From positions 1 through 19,444 of the forward strand of contig JACGYV010000024.1 in assembly GCA_014116815.1 (NCBI GenBank): a DNA stretch of 19,444 nucleotides, given 5' to 3'. The notes beneath the pieces were generated by a model. It did no database searches and was not told where the DNA came from. It saw nothing but the letters and a program-made list of their open reading frames with translations. Each line of letters starts with the position of its first letter. Position 1 is the stretch's first letter. Made by a program: the position numbers and the translations under genes. Below are positions 16,197 to 19,444 of the stretch, one piece after another. This DNA comes from Holosporaceae bacterium 'Namur'. Lineage in GTDB: Bacteria > Pseudomonadota > Alphaproteobacteria > Rickettsiales > Midichloriaceae.

Positions 16197-16248
16197 ATCA
16201 ATTTATTATATAGCTTTAGTAAAAAAAGCTTTGTATAAGAGTGTGAGC

Positions 16249-16746
16249 TTAGCTTGCGACTTGAATAGTAGAAGCTTGTAAACTTGCTTTTCCTTCTTGC
16301 TCAGTCCTTGCAATACTAAGAGCAATTTTAGCTTTTACTTCTGCATGAAGATTTAAGGTAACCTCATAAACTCCGATTTCTTTAAACTTAGAAGTAATTA
16401 CCACACTATCCGGCGAAATCACAATTTCCGATACAATTTTTACTGCATTAACTATGTCTCTGGCAGTAACAGAACCGTATAGCCTTCCGTCTTCCGCAGC
16501 TTGCCTAACAATAACCACCCCGACCCCGACAAGCTTTTGAGATAATTCTTCAGCAGCTTCCTGTTTCTTTAAGTTCTCTGCTTCAATAGTTGCTCTTTGT
16601 TGTTCAACGTAGGCAATATTATCTTTTGTAGCTCTGATTGCTTTTTTGCGCGGAAGGAGATAATTTCTGCCGAAACCGTCGGCAACTTTTACTACTTCCC
16701 CTATTTTCCCAAGCTTATCTACTGATTCAATTAAAATAACCTGCAT
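16249..16746 (-). CDS. rplI: 50S ribosomal protein L9
   Basis: This is a 165-residue L9, slightly longer than the usual ~150 because of a C-terminal tail. L9 binds 23S rRNA near the L1 stalk and extends from the ribosome surface. The N-terminal domain carries the signature MQVILIESVDKLGKIGEVVK and GFGRNYLLPRKKAI. A long connecting helix, rich in Glu, Ala, Lys and Gln (about 45-72), joins it to the C-terminal domain, which has DGRLYGSVTARDIV. It is last in rpsF-rpsR-rplI, 15 bases after rpsR, and is followed by a strong terminator. Confidence 0.97.
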   Translation of the reverse strand: MQVILIESVDKLGKIGEVVKVADGFGRNYLLPRKKAIRATKDNIAYVEQQRATIEAENLKKQEAAEELSQKLVGVGVVIVRQAAEDGRLYGSVTARDIVNAVKIVSEIVISPDSVVITSKFKEIGVYEVTLNLHAEVKAKIALSIARTEQEGKASLQASTIQVAS

Positions 16747-16761
16747 GTTTTATCTCTGAAC

Positions 16762-17025
16762 TTAAATGGTTGTGAATGGTAATAATGCGATATTTCTTGC
16801 TCTTTTAATCGCATTCTTTAATTCTCTTTGCTTTTTAGCAGAAACTGAAGAAATCCTACTTGGTAAAATCCTACCCTTTTCTGAAATAAATTTTTTAAGC
16901 AATTGAATGTTTTTGTAATCAATTTCCGGTGCATCTTTACCGCTTAATGGGCAACGCGAACCTTTTTTACTATATTGCTTTCTATTAAAAAGCACAGAAT
17001 TTGAAATAATATTGTTTTCAGACAT
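16762..17025 (-). CDS. rpsR: 30S ribosomal protein S18
   Basis: This 87-residue S18 partners S6 on the 30S platform. The conserved core reads [20 protein letters not shown], then [20 protein letters not shown] and [10 protein letters not shown] at the C-terminus, matching S18 throughout. It lies between rpsF (21-base gap) and rplI (15-base gap), with an AAGG site upstream. A CP-x-C-like element ([10 protein letters not shown]) near residue 24 retains one cysteine. Confidence 0.97.
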   Translation of the reverse strand: MSENNIISNSVLFNRKQYSKKGSRCPLSGKDAPEIDYKNIQLLKKFISEKGRILPSRISSVSAKKQRELKNAIKRARNIALLPFTTI

Positions 17026-17046
17026 ACAAACCTTTTTTATTTAAAT

Positions 17047-17415
17047 TTATACTTCGGCTGCTTCACCAAAGCTACCGATATCAGAAGGAGCTTGCATCAT
17101 AGGCGTCGGTGCATCATCAATTCTATCAACTTTGATATTAGAGAACATTATAACATTTTCATCAATTTTATAATTTCTTTCTAATTCCTTAATTACATCC
17201 GAAGAAGCTGACAACCCGAGATAAACGTAATGACCCTTTTTATTTTTTTTCACAATGTATGCAAGCTGCCTTACTCTCCAATATTCTTTCTTTATAAGAG
17301 TAGCACCTAAGTTTGTAGCAATATCAATAAACTTGCCGGCAATTTTGTGAACATCAGCCTCGGAAATATCCTGCCTTAATATAAAAATTGAATCGTAAAA
17401 CGCCATTTTTGTCAT
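17047..17415 (-). CDS. rpsF: 30S ribosomal protein S6
   Basis: This 122-residue S6 binds S18 and the central domain of 16S rRNA. Recognisable segments are MAFYDSIFILRQDISEADV, KKEYWRVRQLAYIVKKNKKG, HYVYLGLSAS, and the ELERNYKIDENVIMF strand-helix. It ends in an acidic, disordered-looking tail. I chose the ATG at 17415 because GAG lies 6 bases and AAGGAG 12 bases upstream. An ATG at 17406 also fits the family start, and an in-frame TTG at 17439 has no site. The upstream gap (17440-17552) holds only a weak promoter candidate (TTGCAA, 16-base spacer, TAATAT). Confidence 0.95.
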   Translation of the reverse strand: MTKMAFYDSIFILRQDISEADVHKIAGKFIDIATNLGATLIKKEYWRVRQLAYIVKKNKKGHYVYLGLSASSDVIKELERNYKIDENVIMFSNIKVDRIDDAPTPMMQAPSDIGSFGEAAEV

Positions 17416-17552
17416 TTTTATCTCGTACTCCTTGAGCAAATATGCTTTTTATAAATAATTCTTAGAAGGTGCATATTAAGAGAAATATTTATTTTTGCAA
17501 GCTTTTATTAATGCTTATAATAAAAGAAAGAATCATTGCTAAAAACAAATAT

Positions 17553-18311
17553 CTACAAATCAATCACCATACCGTCGTATGCGGGAATTATATGCTTAGG
17601 TAATATTCGCTTCAGTTCATCATATTCCATGGTATGCGCCATATGCGTCAGAACGGTAAGCTTCGGCTTTACTCTCGCCACCCAATTCAATATAAGCTCC
17701 AGGTAAGCATGTGAAGGCATCCAATAATAACGCATGCAATCTAAAATCCACACCTCAGTACCTTCCAATAACTTATAACTCACCTCAGGTATCTTGTTAA
17801 GATCAGTAGAATATGTGAGTTTCCCGAATTTAAAGCCTAAAGAATGTATACCGCCGTGAATTTGAGGGAAGCTTTGCACCCTTATATCTCCAACCGTAAA
17901 ATTTTCGTCTGTTTTTATAATGGCCGAGGTTAAACGAGGAGGATAAAGCGGGCTGAACTGCTTAAATATATAGGGAAATCTTTGCATTAAAAAAGCATGC
18001 GTCCTTTTATCCATATACGCGGGGATAGGCTTTTTATCTTTACTTAATAATTTTATATCATCAATTCCTGCAACATGATCCGCATGATCATGAGTGTATA
18101 GAACAGCATCAACATGCTTTATTTTGTTATTCAACGCCTGCTGCCTTAAATCAGTGGAAGTATCTATTAAGATTTTTGTATTGCCCGATTCCACTAATAT
18201 TGATACACGCGTGCGGTTATTTCTAGGATTTTCTGATTTGCAGACCACGCATTCACATCCGATTTCAGGCACTCCATTTGAACCGCCGCATCCTAAAATC
18301 GTACACTTCAT
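17553..18311 (-). CDS. Metallo-beta-lactamase-fold hydrolase, PhnP-like
   Basis: This 252-residue metal-dependent hydrolase is of the PhnP (phosphoribosyl 1,2-cyclic phosphate phosphodiesterase-like) branch. The N-terminal LGCGGSNGVPEIG and the GCECVVC cysteines (19, 21, 24) resemble the structural zinc site of PhnP. The metal-binding signature is THDHADH (73-79), with further ligands His152, Asp170 (in YSTDL) and a late THMAHT histidine. No phn genes are nearby, so a general cyclic-phosphate or nucleotide phosphodiesterase role is more likely than phosphonate use. It lies 14 bases after tatD, a pairing common in alphaproteobacteria. GAGGTG provides a good Shine-Dalgarno. Confidence 0.88.
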   Translation of the reverse strand: MKCTILGCGGSNGVPEIGCECVVCKSENPRNNRTRVSILVESGNTKILIDTSTDLRQQALNNKIKHVDAVLYTHDHADHVAGIDDIKLLSKDKKPIPAYMDKRTHAFLMQRFPYIFKQFSPLYPPRLTSAIIKTDENFTVGDIRVQSFPQIHGGIHSLGFKFGKLTYSTDLNKIPEVSYKLLEGTEVWILDCMRYYWMPSHAYLELILNWVARVKPKLTVLTHMAHTMEYDELKRILPKHIIPAYDGMVIDL

Positions 18312-18325
18312 ATCTCACCTCAGCT

Positions 18326-19105
18326 TTAATTTAATTTCGCCTTGTTAAACAGCTTGAAAAAATTTCGTGTAGTCTCTTGGCAGAAATGCTCAAAATCCTC
18401 CTCCCTTAAATCAGCTAAAAATCTTGCTGTATGCTTAACAAAACTAGGTTCGTTTCTTTTTCCCCTTAGAGGTGTCGGCGCAAGATAAGGTGCATCAGTT
18501 TCAACTAAAAGCTTTTCCAGCGGAATCTTTTTAAACAATGAATGTAAATCATGCGCATTTTTAAAAGTGACAATTCCTGAAGCGGAAATATAAAATCCCA
18601 GTTCTAAGCTTTCCATGGCAAGCTTCTCCGAGGAAGTAAAACAATGTAAAACCGCACTAAAATCTTTTTGCTTTTTGTATTTTCTTAAAATATTTATAGT
18701 ATCCGAATCAGCATTTCTAGTATGTATAACAAGAGGCAAGCCGGTCTCTTGCGCTGCTATTATATGCTCGACAAATGATTCATACTGCAAAGCCTTATGC
18801 TCGGTATCATAATAGTAATCAAGACCGGTTTCTCCGATTCCGATTATTTTGCCGTTATTGCATATATCTGCAATTTCATTTGCTTTATAAACCCTAGTAT
18901 CTTTAATATTCAAAGGATGAGTACCGACTGAGCAAAAAATAGGAAAATCATTTTTGGTTAGCTTATAAATTTCTTCCCACTGGTCAAGGTTCGTACAAAT
19001 AGTCTGCATTGCAATAACACCTGCTAATTTTGCGCGCTTAATTACATCTTCGAAATCAGCTTTAAATTCATCAAAATCCAGGTGGCAATGTGTATCAATA
19101 AGCAT
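18326..19105 (-). CDS. tatD: TatD-family metal-dependent deoxyribonuclease
   Basis: This 259-residue TIM-barrel hydrolase belongs to the TatD family, Mg2+-dependent 3'-5' exonucleases linked to DNA repair and degradation. Metal ligands are visible: DTHCHLD at residues 4-10 (His6, His8), the glutamate of GIGETGLDYYYD, the histidine of LVIHTRN, the histidine of LHCFTSS, and the aspartate of VETDAPYLAP. The length is normal. It follows the IHF-like gene by 9 bases and precedes the PhnP-like gene by 14, so the three probably form one operon. It is not part of a tat translocase locus. Confidence 0.95.
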   Translation of the reverse strand: MLIDTHCHLDFDEFKADFEDVIKRAKLAGVIAMQTICTNLDQWEEIYKLTKNDFPIFCSVGTHPLNIKDTRVYKANEIADICNNGKIIGIGETGLDYYYDTEHKALQYESFVEHIIAAQETGLPLVIHTRNADSDTINILRKYKKQKDFSAVLHCFTSSEKLAMESLELGFYISASGIVTFKNAHDLHSLFKKIPLEKLLVETDAPYLAPTPLRGKRNEPSFVKHTARFLADLREEDFEHFCQETTRNFFKLFNKAKLN

Positions 19106-19114
19106 TTATATTTT

Positions 19115-19444
19115 TTATGAGATTAAATGTATATTATCATTTATCCTCTTTTTTAGCTTAGGTGCAACTTTAAATTTCACAACTTTCCTAGCCGGGATGG
19201 TTGCCTCTTCCATAGTTTTAGGATTGCGCCCCAATCTTTCTTTCTTAGATTTAGAAATAAAAGAACCGAAAAGCCTAATTTTAATTTCATAGTCTTCACA
19301 AATTCTGGAGATCAAAAAATTAATCAGCTGATCAACCATCTCAGAAGATTTAGTTATATTGATTCCGCTTTCCCTTTTTATAGCCCTGGCTAAAAATTCT
19401 CTGGTTATAGTGCTTTTATTTAAACATGAGATCATCTTATTCAC
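19115..19444 (-). CDS. IHF/HU-family DNA-bending protein (open at window edge)
   Basis: This protein belongs to the HU/IHF family of small nucleoid proteins that bend DNA as dimers. The visible 109 codons include an N-terminal helical part, KIRLFGSFISK at the saddle, the DNA-inserting arm with GRNPKT (72-77), and the ending RKVVKFKVAPKLKKRIN, all typical. The arm sequence favours an IHF-alpha-like subunit over HU, though the protein is divergent. The first possible start is a GTG at the last window base and an ATG lies at 19435; the true start may be outside, so the 5' end is provisional. It leads the tatD-PhnP-like run. Confidence 0.85.
   Translation of the reverse strand: MNKMISCLNKSTITREFLARAIKRESGINITKSSEMVDQLINFLISRICEDYEIKIRLFGSFISKSKKERLGRNPKTMEEATIPARKVVKFKVAPKLKKRINDNIHLIS

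Larger units (their letters stand above)
15503..16248. other. Long intergenic region without a recognised gene
   Basis: These 746 bases between corA and rplI are the longest gene-free stretch in the window. At 15546-15582, AAACC and GGTTT enclose two small hairpins (CCTC/GAGG and CCC/GGG) and run into TTTT, a weak candidate terminator for corA. On the minus strand, 15600-15750 holds short open frames, one of about 41 codons containing FGFCPEDMLKSMKAT; I do not recognise any of them. Position 15808-15863 is a GC-rich structured island, 15941-16096 a possible small ORF, and 16158-16196 the rplI terminator. No tRNA T-loop motif or insertion sequence end was found. Confidence 0.6.

Noticed and set aside
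15503..16248. tRNA, tmRNA, SRP RNA or RNase P RNA in the long spacer
   Set aside because: No T-loop motif, no SRP tetraloop core and no RNase P conserved segments were found on either strand.

Overview
This 19.4 kb window is AT-rich, gene-dense chromosomal DNA. It looks like an alphaproteobacterium of the Rickettsiales type. The evidence is the protein families present (GlyA, YgfZ, S6, IHF-like), the rpsF-rpsR-rplI block without priB, the low GC content and the compact minus-strand gene runs. Three genes argue against a highly reduced Rickettsia, Ehrlichia or Wolbachia. They are a flagellar stator gene (motA), a complete shikimate kinase (aroK) and a class A penicillin-binding protein. A flagellated lineage such as the Midichloriaceae fits best, but that is an inference. 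No rRNA, tRNA, CRISPR array, insertion sequence or prophage was recognised.

Layout. 1-3132 (minus): the str operon rpsL-rpsG-fusA-tuf, with tuf cut by the window edge and a good sigma70-type promoter at 3198-3226. 3344-4741 (plus): an orphan ParF-type ParA ATPase, then aroK. 4931-5569 (minus): a HigB-like toxin and a HigA-like antitoxin fused into one polypeptide, behind a promoter whose -10 lies inside a palindrome. 5907-6701: ygfZ. 6778-9593 (minus): coaD, an exported SH3-domain protein, rpiB and glyA; the first three are translationally coupled or nearly so, and glyA ends in a terminator hairpin. 9750-14384 (minus): motA, nuoF, a class A PBP and tsaE. 14504-15502 (plus): corA, divergent from motA. 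15503-16248: the longest stretch without a recognised gene; it holds a GC-rich structured island, a possible 51-codon ORF and the rplI terminator. 16249-17415 (minus): rpsF-rpsR-rplI. 17553-19444 (minus): an IHF/HU-like gene (open at the edge), tatD and a PhnP-like metallo-beta-lactamase-fold hydrolase.

Most genes are housekeeping: translation (S12, S7, EF-G, EF-Tu, S6, S18, L9, TsaE for t6A), one-carbon and cofactor metabolism (GlyA, YgfZ, CoaD), pentose phosphates (RpiB), respiration (NuoF), cell wall (PBP) and Mg2+ uptake (CorA). The accessory signals are concentrated in 3.3-5.9 kb and 15.5-16.2 kb. The fused toxin-antitoxin gene is the most unusual coding feature. The structured island at 15808-15863 is the best candidate for an undescribed RNA.
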